Under the pieces are notes generated by a model. The model made no database searches. It was not told the DNA's origin and saw nothing but the letters and a program-made list of their open reading frames with translations. The position numbers and the translations under genes are program-made. From Changshengia sp963803165 (GTDB lineage: Bacteria > Chloroflexota > Dormibacteria > Aeolococcales > Aeolococcaceae), in contig CAWDLK010000008.1 in assembly GCA_963803165.1 (NCBI GenBank), positions 1-64,000 of the forward strand: a stretch of 64,000 nucleotides of DNA, in the 5' to 3' direction. Shown piece by piece: positions 26,786 to 35,164 of the stretch (position 1 is the stretch's first letter; each line of letters starts with the position of its first letter).

Positions 26786-27772
26786 TCAGCGCGTGCTCAC
26801 CAGGAGGGCCGCACCGATGGCCCCGCCCAGGTCGCCGAGCACGGCCACGTGCACCTCGGGTGCCCGCTCGGGGACGAAGAGGTGCGGGCTCATGGCGGCG
26901 GCGATCCGCTCGGCATACGGCTGGCCGAGCCGGATGCCCAGGCCGCCCTCGATGATCACGATGCCGACGTCCAGGAGGTTGATCGCGGAGGCGATGCCGG
27001 TTCCCAGCGCCCCGACCGCGCGGTCGATGAGGTCGCGGGCCATGGCGTCGCCCTCGTCGAGGGCCCGGGCCCAGACGCCGCTGGTCAGGCGGTTGCGCCC
27101 GAATTGCTTCATCAGCCGGAAGAGCACCGTCTTCTCGCCGCGGTCCGCGCGCTTGCGGGCGGTCAGCTCCATCGCGGCCCTGCCCGCGTAGGCCTCCAGG
27201 CAGCCGCGCCGGCCGCAGGTGCAGGGGGCACCCTCCCGGACCACCACGGTGTGCCCGATCTCGCCGGCGGCACCGCGCCCCAGCCAGAGACGGCCGTCGA
27301 GGACCAGGCTCCCGCCGATCCCGGTGCCCCAGGCGACCCCGAGGAACGAGCCATGACCCTTGCCGGCGCCGAGGCGCATCTCGGCGCGGTTGGCGACCTG
27401 GACGTCGTTGCCGAGGCGGACCGGGCAGCCGAGCAGCTTGCCGAGTCGATCGCCCAGGGGAAACGTTCCGTCCCAGCCCGGGAGGTTGCCGGCCTGGGAG
27501 ACCGTCCCCGCGACCGCATCGATGCTCCCCGGCGAGCCGACGCCGACCCCGGCCAGGGAGCGGGGGGCCACCCCGGCGGTCGCCGCCGCCTCGCCGATGG
27601 CCTCCGCGAGCGCCGCGGTCACCGCCTCGGGACCGCCCTCGAGCGGGGTCGGCAGCCGCGCCTCACCGAGCACGCGATGGGTGCGCGAGAGGATGACTGC
27701 CTGGATCTTGGTGCCCCCGAGGTCGAGCCCGCCCCGGAGGGTCCGGTTGTTGCGCGCCAGGCCAGTCGCCAT
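26786..27772 (-). CDS. ROK-family sugar kinase (glucokinase-like)
   Basis: A 328-residue ROK kinase. LDLGGTKIQAVIL is the phosphate-binding loop, VGVGSPGSIDAVAG and RLGNDVQVANRAEMRLGAG (catalytic Asp) follow, GVAWGTGIGG binds the sugar region, and the zinc site CTCGRRGCLEAYAG is complete (CxCGxxGCxE). Members phosphorylate glucose or amino sugars. GGGAG precedes the ATG at 27772, which I prefer over the extended frame to 27814. It is divergent from gnd, with the two starts 110 nt apart, so both could serve glucose oxidation through the pentose phosphate route. Confidence 0.9.
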   Translation of the reverse strand: MATGLARNNRTLRGGLDLGGTKIQAVILSRTHRVLGEARLPTPLEGGPEAVTAALAEAIGEAAATAGVAPRSLAGVGVGSPGSIDAVAGTVSQAGNLPGWDGTFPLGDRLGKLLGCPVRLGNDVQVANRAEMRLGAGKGHGSFLGVAWGTGIGGSLVLDGRLWLGRGAAGEIGHTVVVREGAPCTCGRRGCLEAYAGRAAMELTARKRADRGEKTVLFRLMKQFGRNRLTSGVWARALDEGDAMARDLIDRAVGALGTGIASAINLLDVGIVIIEGGLGIRLGQPYAERIAAAMSPHLFVPERAPEVHVAVLGDLGGAIGAALLVSTR

Positions 27773-27882
27773 CGTCACTCCCACTGGGCGCCGCCGAGAA
27801 CTCTCGCCTCTCAACCATACTGTTCCCAGGCCCGGCGGCGGCGGGGGAGCCGGGATCAGCGGGTCGCGGGGAGGAGCCGAGC

Positions 27883-28902
27883 ATGCAGTTGGGGATGGTC
27901 GGTCTCGGGCGCATGGGGGCCAACCTCGTCCGGCGCCTGATGCGTGACGGGCATGACTGCGTCGTCTACGACGTCGACGCGCAGGCGGTCGCGCGGCTGG
28001 CGTCCGAGGGCGCCACCGGCACCGGGTCGCCCGACGAGTTCGTGGCCGCGCTGACGGTGCCCCGGGCCGCGTGGGTGATGGTGCCCGCCGCTCTCACCGG
28101 TGACACCGTCGACGCGCTCGCCGTCCGGATGGCGGCCGGGGACGTCATCATCGACGGTGGCAACAGCTACTACCGCGACGACATCGAGCGGGCCGAGCGG
28201 CTCGCGCCGCGGGGCATCCACTACGTCGACGTCGGGACCAGCGGAGGCGTCTTTGGGCTGGAGCGCGGTTTCTGCCTGATGATCGGCGGTGAGACCCCGG
28301 TGGTGGCGCGGCTCGGCCCGATCTTCCGCAGCATAGCCCCGGGTGTCGCCGCCGCCGGGCGCACCCCCGGCCGCGAGGGGGAGCCCTCCCCGGCCGAGCA
28401 GGGCTACCTGCACTGCGGACCTCACGGGGCCGGACATTTTGTCAAGATGGTCCACAACGGGATCGAGTACGGGGTCATGGCCGCCTACGCGGAGGGTCTC
28501 AACATCCTCCACGGGGCCAATGCCGGCAACGCCGTCCAGTCGGCCAGCGCCGAGAGCACACCGCTCCGCGACCCGCAGTACTACCGCTACGACCTGGCGC
28601 TGCCCGACGTCGCCGAGGTCTGGCGCCGGGGCAGCGTGATCGCGTCCTGGCTGCTCGACCTCACCGCCGGGGCCCTGCTGCGCTCACCGGATCTCGCCGA
28701 TCTGGCCGGCCGGGTGTCGGACTCCGGGGAGGGGCGCTGGACGGTGCTCGCCGCCGTCGACGAGGGCGTCCCCGCCCACGTGCTGAGCGCCGCCCTCTAC
28801 GACCGCTTCAGCTCGCGCGGCGAGGCCGACTTCGCCGATCGGCTGCTCTCGGCGATGCGCCGCGAGTTCGGCGGTCACGCGGAGCTTCCGACCGGAGGCT
28901 AG
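27883..28902 (+). CDS. gnd: 6-Phosphogluconate dehydrogenase, decarboxylating (short form)
   Basis: A 339-residue enzyme that oxidises and decarboxylates 6-phosphogluconate to ribulose 5-phosphate. The N-terminus MVGLGRMGANLVRRLM is the NAD(P)-binding loop. IIDGGNSYYRDD, YVDVGTSGGVFGLERGFCLMIGG and GPHGAGHFVKMVHNGIEYGVMAAYAEG contain substrate ligands and the catalytic lysine. The length and sequence fit the roughly 300-340-residue short form (GndA/YqeC-type, usually NAD-preferring) rather than the 470-residue enzyme. GGGGAGGAG precedes the ATG. Confidence 0.93.
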   Translation: MQLGMVGLGRMGANLVRRLMRDGHDCVVYDVDAQAVARLASEGATGTGSPDEFVAALTVPRAAWVMVPAALTGDTVDALAVRMAAGDVIIDGGNSYYRDDIERAERLAPRGIHYVDVGTSGGVFGLERGFCLMIGGETPVVARLGPIFRSIAPGVAAAGRTPGREGEPSPAEQGYLHCGPHGAGHFVKMVHNGIEYGVMAAYAEGLNILHGANAGNAVQSASAESTPLRDPQYYRYDLALPDVAEVWRRGSVIASWLLDLTAGALLRSPDLADLAGRVSDSGEGRWTVLAAVDEGVPAHVLSAALYDRFSSRGEADFADRLLSAMRREFGGHAELPTGG

Positions 28903-28918
28903 GCGGGGCCAGCCCTCT

Positions 28919-28948
28919 GGCCGGCTCGGCGCGCGGGCTGAGCCGGCC
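28919..28948. terminator. Hairpin between convergent gnd and protease genes
   Basis: GGCCGGCTC (28919-28927) and GAGCCGGCC (28940-28948) form a perfect 9-bp stem in the 58-nt convergent gap. No T-tract follows on either strand, so it is a candidate bidirectional terminator only. Confidence 0.4.
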
Positions 28949-28960
28949 GGGCGGAGGGGC

Positions 28961-30415
28961 TCAGCGGGGAGGACCGGAGGCGAGGGTGATGGAGCTGGTG
29001 TGCTGCTGCCCGGAGCTGTCGACCCAGCCCAGCTGGACGGTGTCGCCGGGACGCAGGCTCCCCAGGGCGCTGCTCAGGTCGCCGCTCGAGGTGATCGTGT
29101 TCCCGTTGAGCGAGACGATCACGTCCCCGGACTGGAGGCCGGCGCTCGCGGCCGGCGTGTTGGGCTCGACGGTCTGGATGAGCGCCCCGGAGACGGAGGT
29201 GCTGTCGATGACGCCCACCCCGATGTAGGGGCCGCCGCCGACGACGATGTTGCCGCTGGAGTGGCCGGAGGCGATCTGCTGGGCGATCTGGTCGGCGGTG
29301 TTGATGGGGATCGCGAACCCCTGGGTGGAGACGAGCGGCCCGCCCACGCCGCCGCCGCCGCTCTGCGAGCCCGCGGTGTCCATGCCGATCACCTTGCCGG
29401 CGGCGTTGACCAGCGGACCGCCGGAGTCACCCGAGACGATGGCGGCGTCCATCTGGATCATCCCGGTCAGGCTCTCCGTCGTGTCGCCGTCGCTGGCGGT
29501 GATCGACTGGTCGAGGCCGGTCACGGTGCCGGTCACCACCGCCGGTGTGCCGCCGCGCCCGAGGGCGTTGCCGATGGCCACCACGGTGTCCCCGACGTTG
29601 ACCGTGTCGGAGTTGCCGAGCGGCGCCGGCTTGAGGTTGAGGCCGGAGGTGTTCTCGATCTGGACCAGGGAGACATCGTCGACGGCGTCGTAGCCGACGA
29701 CCTTGGCGGCGAGCTGCGGGCCCTGGCCGTCGATCTGGACGGTCAGGCTCCCCGCGCCGTCGATGACGTGGTTGTTGGTGAGGATCTCACCCGAGGAGCT
29801 GATGATGATCCCCGTCCCCTCGGCGAGCGAGTTGCTTCCGCCGGCCAGGGTGTTGATGATGTCGACCACCGAGGGGTCGAGCGCAGCGGCGATGGCGGTC
29901 TCGCTGACGCTGCCGCCGGTCGAGGAGCTGCCGTTCGCCGAGGGCTGCGTGGCACCCGAGTTCGAGGACGACGAGGTGGTGGTGGCGGGGCGCAGCGCCA
30001 CGCCGACGAGCGCTCCGGTCACCCCGGAGGCGAGCGCGACCGCCAGCAGGGCGGAGACCACGACCACCCCCATGCGGCTGGTCCTGCGGGGCGGGGCCGG
30101 GGGGTAGTCGGTGGGCGACGTCGACGTCGGAGGGTAGGAGGCGTAGCCGGACCACGGGTCACCCGGCCAGCCGTAGCCGCTGCCGTAGGCGCTGGGCGGG
30201 GGTCCCCACTGCTGGGGTGGTCCCCAGCCGGGCGCGCCGCCGGGGCCGGGGCCCCACTGCTGGCCGCCCCATCCCCAGCCCGCCGCGGGGGCGGGCTGGT
30301 CGGGGGGCGCCGGGCTCTCCGGGGAGGGGTCGGGGGTGGAAGGCGAGGTCTCGGGGGCTCTCTGGTCGGGGTCAGGGGGTGGGGTCAGGTCGTCGTTCAT
30401 CACGGTGAGGCCCAC
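28961..30415 (-). CDS. HtrA/DegP-type membrane-anchored serine protease with PDZ domain
   Basis: A 484-residue protein. Residues 1-110 are a cytoplasmic, Pro/Gly/Trp/Tyr-rich tail, followed by one membrane helix (VVVVSALLAVALASGVTGALVGVAL). The trypsin-like domain outside the membrane has the complete triad: His in GEILTNNHVIDGA, Asp in DAVDDVSLVQIE, Ser in VSGDSGGPLVNAAG. A C-terminal PDZ domain (YIGVGVI ... NTPAASAGLQSGDVIVSLNG) closes it. Such proteases degrade misfolded envelope proteins. A GTG at 30415 has AGGGGG close upstream; an ATG at 30400 is the alternative start. It is monocistronic, converging with gnd. Confidence 0.92.
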   Translation of the reverse strand: MGLTVMNDDLTPPPDPDQRAPETSPSTPDPSPESPAPPDQPAPAAGWGWGGQQWGPGPGGAPGWGPPQQWGPPPSAYGSGYGWPGDPWSGYASYPPTSTSPTDYPPAPPRRTSRMGVVVVSALLAVALASGVTGALVGVALRPATTTSSSSNSGATQPSANGSSSTGGSVSETAIAAALDPSVVDIINTLAGGSNSLAEGTGIIISSSGEILTNNHVIDGAGSLTVQIDGQGPQLAAKVVGYDAVDDVSLVQIENTSGLNLKPAPLGNSDTVNVGDTVVAIGNALGRGGTPAVVTGTVTGLDQSITASDGDTTESLTGMIQMDAAIVSGDSGGPLVNAAGKVIGMDTAGSQSGGGGVGGPLVSTQGFAIPINTADQIAQQIASGHSSGNIVVGGGPYIGVGVIDSTSVSGALIQTVEPNTPAASAGLQSGDVIVSLNGNTITSSGDLSSALGSLRPGDTVQLGWVDSSGQQHTSSITLASGPPR

Positions 30416-30504
30416 TCTACCCCCTGTGTCTTTCCAATCGATGACGCTCTCGCCCTGGTCGGAGGTGCCGTGCGGACTGCCTCAGAACGCGCCTCCGGGC
30501 CGCC

Positions 30505-30960
30505 TCACGCCAGCTCGAAGACGGCCTCCACCTCGAGGGCGGCGCCCATCGGCAGCTCGCTGACGCCGATGGCGCTGCGGGCGTGGCGTCCGGGCTCGCC
30601 GAAGATCTCCACCAGCAGGTCGGACGCGCCGTTCATCACGGCGGGCTGCCCGTCGAAGCCGGGGGCGCTGCGCACCAGCCCGAGCAGCTTGACCACCCCG
30701 GCGAGCCGGTCCACCCCGCCGGCCGCGGATGCGGCGGTTGCCACCAGGTCCAGGGCGACCTGCCGTGCCAGCTCGCGGGCGGTCTCCGGCCGGATGTCGG
30801 CGCCGACCCGTCCGGTGACCACCCGCCCCTCCCGCTTGGCCAGGTGGCCCGAGAGGTGGAGGAGGTCGCCGGAGCGCCGGGCCGGGACGTAGCTCCCCAC
30901 CGGCGCGGTGGGGGGCGGGAGGGTGATGCCCAGCTCCGCCAGGCGCTGGCTGACGGTCAC
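30505..30960 (-). CDS. RidA family protein
   Basis: A 151-residue member of the YjgF/YER057c/UK114 (RidA) family, trimeric proteins that hydrolyse reactive enamine/imine intermediates from PLP enzymes. SGDLLHLSGHLAKREG, IRPETARELARQVALDLVATA and SAIGVSELPMGAALEVEAVFEL fit the longer subgroup with the conserved Gly and Glu at the C-terminus; the canonical catalytic Arg position is not obvious (HARSAIGVSELP). The GTG start overlaps the stop of the upstream NAD-binding protein gene (GTGA), so the pair is coupled. Confidence 0.88.
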   Translation of the reverse strand: MTVSQRLAELGITLPPPTAPVGSYVPARRSGDLLHLSGHLAKREGRVVTGRVGADIRPETARELARQVALDLVATAASAAGGVDRLAGVVKLLGLVRSAPGFDGQPAVMNGASDLLVEIFGEPGRHARSAIGVSELPMGAALEVEAVFELA

Positions 30961-31853
30961 CGTCCGCGCCGCCTCAGGTAGCCGCAGTGCTCCGCGAAGC
31001 GCTGCGGGTCGAAGCCGAAGGCGGCCCGCACCGCGCCGGGCTGGGTGATGTTGTCGCGCCCCAGCAGATCGAGCTGGGCGGGGGTCACCAGCGGGTCGCG
31101 CATGACCGCGGCCATCACCGCCGCCACCGGCCGGATCGCGGGCACCGGCACGTGGACCTTGAGCCGGGGGAGGGAGACGACCTCGCGGCGGATGATGTCG
31201 ATGATCTGCTCGTAGCTGAGGTGGTCGGGACCGCCGATCGCGACGATGCGGTCGCTCGGCCCGCGCTCGAGGGTCAGGCCGATGCAGCGGGCGACGTCCC
31301 CGGCGGCGATGGGCTGGAAGACGGTGCGGCCGCTGCCGGCGATGGGCAGGGGGGCGAAGGGAGGGGTGCGCCGGATCAGCGTGGCCAGCTTGACGAAGAA
31401 GCCGTCCCCGGGCCCGAACACCAGGCTCGACCGCAGGATGGTGTGGGGCACACCGCTCAGCCTGATCGCCTGCTCCCCGGCCCACTTGCTGGCCAGGTAG
31501 GCGTAGCGGGGGTCGGGGTCCGCCCCGAGGGCGCTGAGCTGGACGAGGTGGCGGACCCCCGCCGCTCTCACGGCCTGCGCGACGTGCGCGGTGCCCAGGT
31601 GATTGACCCTCTCGAAGCTCTGTCGCCGGCGCTCCACGATCACCGCGACCAGGTTGACCACCGCATCGCAGCCCGCGAACGCCTCGACCAGACCGGCGCC
31701 GCTGACCACGTCGCCGGCGGCGAGCCGGCCGGTGCCGGCGGCCGCGCGGCGGCGTCCCCGGGAGACCAGCACCAGGTCGTGCCCCTCCTCCGCGAGGTGG
31801 GCCGCGAGGCGCGAGCCGACGAAGCCGGTGCCGCCCGTGATCGCGATCCGCAT
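30957..31853 (-). CDS. NAD(P)-binding protein of the atypical SDR/NDUFA9-like type
   Basis: A 298-residue extended short-chain dehydrogenase-like protein. The N-terminal ITGGTGFVGSRLAAHL is the nucleotide-binding loop; VNLVAVIVERR, VNHLGTAHVAQAVRAAG, YAYLASKWAGEQAIRLSG and TILRSSLVFGPGDGF follow the NAD-dependent epimerase/NDUFA9-like pattern, with an incomplete YxxxK site (YLASKWAGE). Relatives act on ubiquinone pathways, sugar nucleotides or have no known reaction; the substrate here is open. It is coupled to the RidA gene downstream. Confidence 0.82.
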   Translation of the reverse strand: MRIAITGGTGFVGSRLAAHLAEEGHDLVLVSRGRRRAAAGTGRLAAGDVVSGAGLVEAFAGCDAVVNLVAVIVERRRQSFERVNHLGTAHVAQAVRAAGVRHLVQLSALGADPDPRYAYLASKWAGEQAIRLSGVPHTILRSSLVFGPGDGFFVKLATLIRRTPPFAPLPIAGSGRTVFQPIAAGDVARCIGLTLERGPSDRIVAIGGPDHLSYEQIIDIIRREVVSLPRLKVHVPVPAIRPVAAVMAAVMRDPLVTPAQLDLLGRDNITQPGAVRAAFGFDPQRFAEHCGYLRRRGR

Positions 31854-31888
31854 GGTGGCGACAGGTTATGCGACCGGTGGCGAGCTCC

Positions 31889-31934
31889 GCGATACCTGAT
31901 AGAGTGTTCGCATGAATTGCATATCAGCTATCGC
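31889..31934. promoter_or_regulatory. Inverted repeat centred on a lipoprotein start codon
   Basis: GCGATACCTGATA (31889-31901) and TATCAGCTATCGC (31922-31934) are complementary except at one position, separated by 20 nt, with the ATG at 31912 at the centre. The region is more AT-rich than its surroundings and lies between divergent genes. It could be a repressor operator or a structure controlling initiation. Confidence 0.45.
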
Positions 31935-32514
31935 AACTTCCCCATCTCGGTGGCCTCGTCTGCGCATGGGCGTTGCCGGTGGGGCGGCCCTTCTCTGCGC
32001 CGTCGCGCTGGCCGGATGCGGGGGCACGAGCAGCGGCCCGCCGGCCACCAGCGCAGCCGTGGGCAGCGCGACCCCGACCGTCGCGCCGACCGCGACCCCG
32101 ATCGGGTCCACCGCGGCCTCCTGTCCCACCGCCAGCGAGGTCGGCTCGGCCCTGGGCCTGTCACTCCCGGCGCCCACCACCATCGGGACGAGCGCCGCGG
32201 GCGTGGCGTGCAACTACCTGAGCACGTCACCCGCGCTCGACGTGGAGGTCAGCATCGTCCACGGGATCCCCGCGGGCTACCTCTCCACCGCCGAGTCGAC
32301 CCTGCAGTCCAGCGCGGCCACCAGCGGGTTCAGCTTCACCGCAGTGTCGGGGCTGGGGGACCAGGCGTACTCGTACGACTACACCCTCTCTCCCTCGGGG
32401 ACGGCGCTGGGCATCATCGCGGTCAAGGGGACGACCTTCGTGGGCATCGCGTGCACCATGACCAGCACGACGCTGTCCAAAGTGGAGGCGTACGCCAAGC
32501 AGCTGCTGGGGTAG
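31912..32514 (+). CDS. Lipoprotein of unknown function
   Basis: A 200-residue lipoprotein. After a basic N-terminal stretch (RWPRLR) comes the hydrophobic segment and lipobox VALAGC, then a Thr/Ser/Ala/Pro linker. The mature part has two or three cysteines (ASCPTASEVGSAL, GVACNYLSTS, IACTMTSTTLSK), which could pair, and a pattern reminiscent of DUF3558-like secreted proteins (cysteine, ExG, then a GLGDQAYSY segment). I cannot assign a reaction. The ATG at 31912 may start a leaderless transcript; the methionine 18 codons later would remove the basic residues and is less likely. Confidence 0.72.
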   Translation: MNCISAIATSPSRWPRLRMGVAGGAALLCAVALAGCGGTSSGPPATSAAVGSATPTVAPTATPIGSTAASCPTASEVGSALGLSLPAPTTIGTSAAGVACNYLSTSPALDVEVSIVHGIPAGYLSTAESTLQSSAATSGFSFTAVSGLGDQAYSYDYTLSPSGTALGIIAVKGTTFVGIACTMTSTTLSKVEAYAKQLLG

Positions 32515-32680
32515 GCAGCCGGCCCCACCCCGGGGGTTTGAACCACCCGTACCACGGGGCGTTCCCCGATACCATGCGGGGACCGGGGTTCTCGTCCGCT
32601 GAGCGGCACGCGCCCTCGGGACGGGCGATCGGACGGCCCCTCCCGGCACCACGTTCACGATCGGATCAGGAGAACGTCAG

Positions 32681-33445
32681 ATGGATGCTCAGATCGTCGG
32701 CACCACCATGCCGGTCCTCGAGGTGGCCCTCAACCCGGGTGACGTGGTCTTCTCGGAGTCGGGCGAGCTCTCCTGGATGACCGCGTCCATCCAGATGCGC
32801 ACCTCCACCCAGGCGGGCGGCGGCGGGGGGCTCGGCGGCGTCTTCAAGCGGGCGATCGCCGGCGGCTCGATCTTCATGACCGAGTACACCGCCGCGGGCA
32901 GCCCGGGCATGGTGGCCTTCGCCTCCAAGCTGCCCGGGACCATCTTCCCCGTCGAGGTGGCGCCCCAGCCGGGGATGACCTTCCTGGCCCACCGCCACGG
33001 CTTCCTCTGCGGCATGCAGGGCGTGAACCTGGGGATCGGATTCCAGCAGAGCCTGGGCGCCGGCATCTTCGGCGGCGACGGCTTCATCCTCCAGAAGATC
33101 GGCGGGCAGGGCCGCGCCTGGATCGAGCTCTCCGGCGAGATCATCACCTTCGACCTGGCCCAGGGCGAGGTCATGCGGGTCCATCCCGGTCACGTCGGGC
33201 TCTTCCAGGACACCGTGCAGTTCGGCATCACCACCGTCCCCGGCATCAAGAACAAGCTCTTCGGCGGTGACGGCTTCTTCCTCGCCCAGCTGACCGGTCC
33301 CGGCCGCGTCTGGCTGCAGTCGATGACCATGCCGATCCTCGCCCACTCGATCGGCGAGTACCTCCGCGGCCAGACCGCCGAGGCGGGCGTGGCCGGCGGT
33401 GCCGCCGGTGGGCTGATGGGCGGCCTGCTCGGCCGCGGGCTCTGA
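32681..33445 (+). CDS. AIM24/TIGR00266 family protein
   Basis: A 254-residue all-beta protein. LEVALNPGDVVFSESGELSWM, GTIFPVEVAPQPGMTFLAHRHGFLCG, WIELSGEIITFDLAQGEVMRVHPGHVGLFQ and LFGGDGFFLAQLTGPGRVWLQSM are typical of the AIM24 family, which forms cupin-like trimers. The yeast member is needed for mitochondrial inner-membrane organisation; the bacterial role is unknown. AGGAG precedes the ATG with 8 nt spacing. The Gly-rich C-terminus (AGGAAGGLMGGLLGRGL) could contact the membrane. Confidence 0.88.
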   Translation: MDAQIVGTTMPVLEVALNPGDVVFSESGELSWMTASIQMRTSTQAGGGGGLGGVFKRAIAGGSIFMTEYTAAGSPGMVAFASKLPGTIFPVEVAPQPGMTFLAHRHGFLCGMQGVNLGIGFQQSLGAGIFGGDGFILQKIGGQGRAWIELSGEIITFDLAQGEVMRVHPGHVGLFQDTVQFGITTVPGIKNKLFGGDGFFLAQLTGPGRVWLQSMTMPILAHSIGEYLRGQTAEAGVAGGAAGGLMGGLLGRGL

Positions 33446-33497
33446 TCCCCACCAGCAGCCGCGGGGGTGGGGTCACTCGATCCTGATCCGGTGCGGC

Positions 33498-33528
33498 GGG
33501 GGGCGCGCCCGCGGTGGGCGCGCTCCCC
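33498..33528. terminator. Bidirectional hairpin terminator between the AIM24 and cimA genes
   Basis: GGGGGGCGCGCCC (33498-33510) pairs with GGGCGCGCTCCCC (33516-33528) through 13 bp with one G-T pair and a 5-nt loop, in a 108-nt convergent gap. It would end the long ilv-leu-cim operon. No T-tract is present, as is common for high-GC terminators. Confidence 0.55.
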
Positions 33529-33553
33529 GGTCCGTGCCGGGCGCCGCCTCCCC

Positions 33554-35164
33554 CTAGGTGGTGGCGGCCGCCGCTCGCGCCGCCGGCGGCGAGCCCTCGG
33601 ACTGGCGCCGGCGCTCCACGATGGCGTACTCGAAGGCGTCGGCGAGGGCGATCCAGGAGGCTTCGATGACGTTGGTGCTGCAGCCGACCGTGCTCCAGCG
33701 CCGCCGGTGGTCGCCGCTCTCGATGAGCACCCGCACCCCGGCGGCGGTGCCGTCCTGGCCGTCGAGGACGCGCACCTTGTAGTCGAAGAGCTGGGTGTCC
33801 CCGATCTCCGGGAAGGCGGGGGTCAGGGCCTTGCGCAGGGCGGCGTCGAGCGCGTTGACCGGGCCGTTGCCCTCCGCCGCGGTGTGCACCGCGGTGCCGT
33901 CGATCTGCACCTTGACGGTGGCCTCGCAGACCATCGCCCGGCCCTCGCGCTGCTCGACCAGGGTGATGTAGTCGATGAGGGTGAACGGCGGCTGGTGTCC
34001 CCGGGCGCGGTGCACCAGCAGCTCGAAGGAGGCCTCCGCGCCCTCGAACGAGTAGCCGCGGTGCTCGAGCTGCTTGACCTGGTCGGCGACCCGGCGCACC
34101 AGGGCCTGGTCGTCGCCGAGGTCGACGCCGAAGTCGGCCGCCTTGGTGAGCACGGTCGCCCGGCCCGAGAGCTCGCTGACCACGGTCTGGCGATGGTTGC
34201 CCACCACCTCGGGGTCGATGTGCTGGTAGGTGTAGATCGCCTTGGCCATGGCGTCCACGTGCTGGCCGCCCTTGTGGGTGAAGGCCGAGGTGCCGATGTA
34301 GGGGGTCGAGTGGGGCGGTGCCACGTTGGCGATCTCGGCGACGTCGCGCGCGATGACGGTGAGGTGGCGGAGCTGCTCGTCGCTCACCACCGCCGTGTCC
34401 ATCTTCAGCTGGAGGTCGGGGATGAGGGTGCAGAGGTTGGCGTTGCCGGTGCGCTCGCCATACCCGTTGACACAGCCCTGGACCTGGACCGCACCGGCGC
34501 GCACCGCCGCCAGGCTGTTGGCCACCGCGCAGCCCGAGTCGTCGTGGCAGTGGATGCCGGCCACCGCCCCGAAGCGGGCCGTGACCTCGGCCACCACGGC
34601 CTGCACGTGGTCGGGCAGCATCCCGCCCCGGGTGTCGCAGAGCGCGACCGCCTCCGCGCCGGCGTCGAGCGCGGCCTCCAGGCAGCTCAGCGCGTAGTCG
34701 CGGTCGCTGAGGTGGCCGTCGAAGAAGTGCTCGGCGTCGAAGACGACCCGGCGGCCCTGCTCGGTGAGCCAGCGCACCGAGTCGCCGATCATCAGCAGGT
34801 TCTCCTGGTTGGTGGTGCGGAGCACGTCGGCGACCTGCCGGTCCCAGGTCTTCCCCACGAGGGTCACCATCGGGGTCGCCGCGTCGAGGAGGGCGCGCAG
34901 CTGGGCGTCGTCCTCGGGCCGCACGCGAGCCCGGCGGGTGGCGCCGAACGCGGCCAGCACGGCGTTGTGGAGGCGATGGCCGCGCATCTCGGCGAAGAAC
35001 TCGGTGTCGGTGGGGTTGGATCCCGGCCAGCCGCCCTCGATGACCGCGACGCCGAGCTGGTCGAGCTGCTCGGCGATGCGCAGCTTGTCGGACACCGAGA
35101 AGTTGATGCCCACGCCCTGCGCACCGTCGCGCAGGGTGGTGTCGTAGATCTGCAGGCCGCTCAT
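33554..35164 (-). CDS. cimA: Citramalate synthase
   Basis: A 536-residue HMGL-like synthase with a C-terminal LeuA-type allosteric domain. It condenses pyruvate and acetyl-CoA to (R)-citramalate, feeding 2-oxobutyrate and hence isoleucine without threonine deaminase. The N-terminus IYDTTLRDGAQGVGINFSV and EGGWPGSNPTDTEFFAE distinguish the long citramalate synthase group from LeuA; HCHDDSGCAVANSLAAV and VNGYGERTGNANLCTL hold metal-site residues. ATG overlaps the leuB stop (ATGA). It is the last gene of the operon, and LeuBCD can process citramalate as in known cimA organisms. Confidence 0.9.
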   Translation of the reverse strand: MSGLQIYDTTLRDGAQGVGINFSVSDKLRIAEQLDQLGVAVIEGGWPGSNPTDTEFFAEMRGHRLHNAVLAAFGATRRARVRPEDDAQLRALLDAATPMVTLVGKTWDRQVADVLRTTNQENLLMIGDSVRWLTEQGRRVVFDAEHFFDGHLSDRDYALSCLEAALDAGAEAVALCDTRGGMLPDHVQAVVAEVTARFGAVAGIHCHDDSGCAVANSLAAVRAGAVQVQGCVNGYGERTGNANLCTLIPDLQLKMDTAVVSDEQLRHLTVIARDVAEIANVAPPHSTPYIGTSAFTHKGGQHVDAMAKAIYTYQHIDPEVVGNHRQTVVSELSGRATVLTKAADFGVDLGDDQALVRRVADQVKQLEHRGYSFEGAEASFELLVHRARGHQPPFTLIDYITLVEQREGRAMVCEATVKVQIDGTAVHTAAEGNGPVNALDAALRKALTPAFPEIGDTQLFDYKVRVLDGQDGTAAGVRVLIESGDHRRRWSTVGCSTNVIEASWIALADAFEYAIVERRRQSEGSPPAARAAAATT

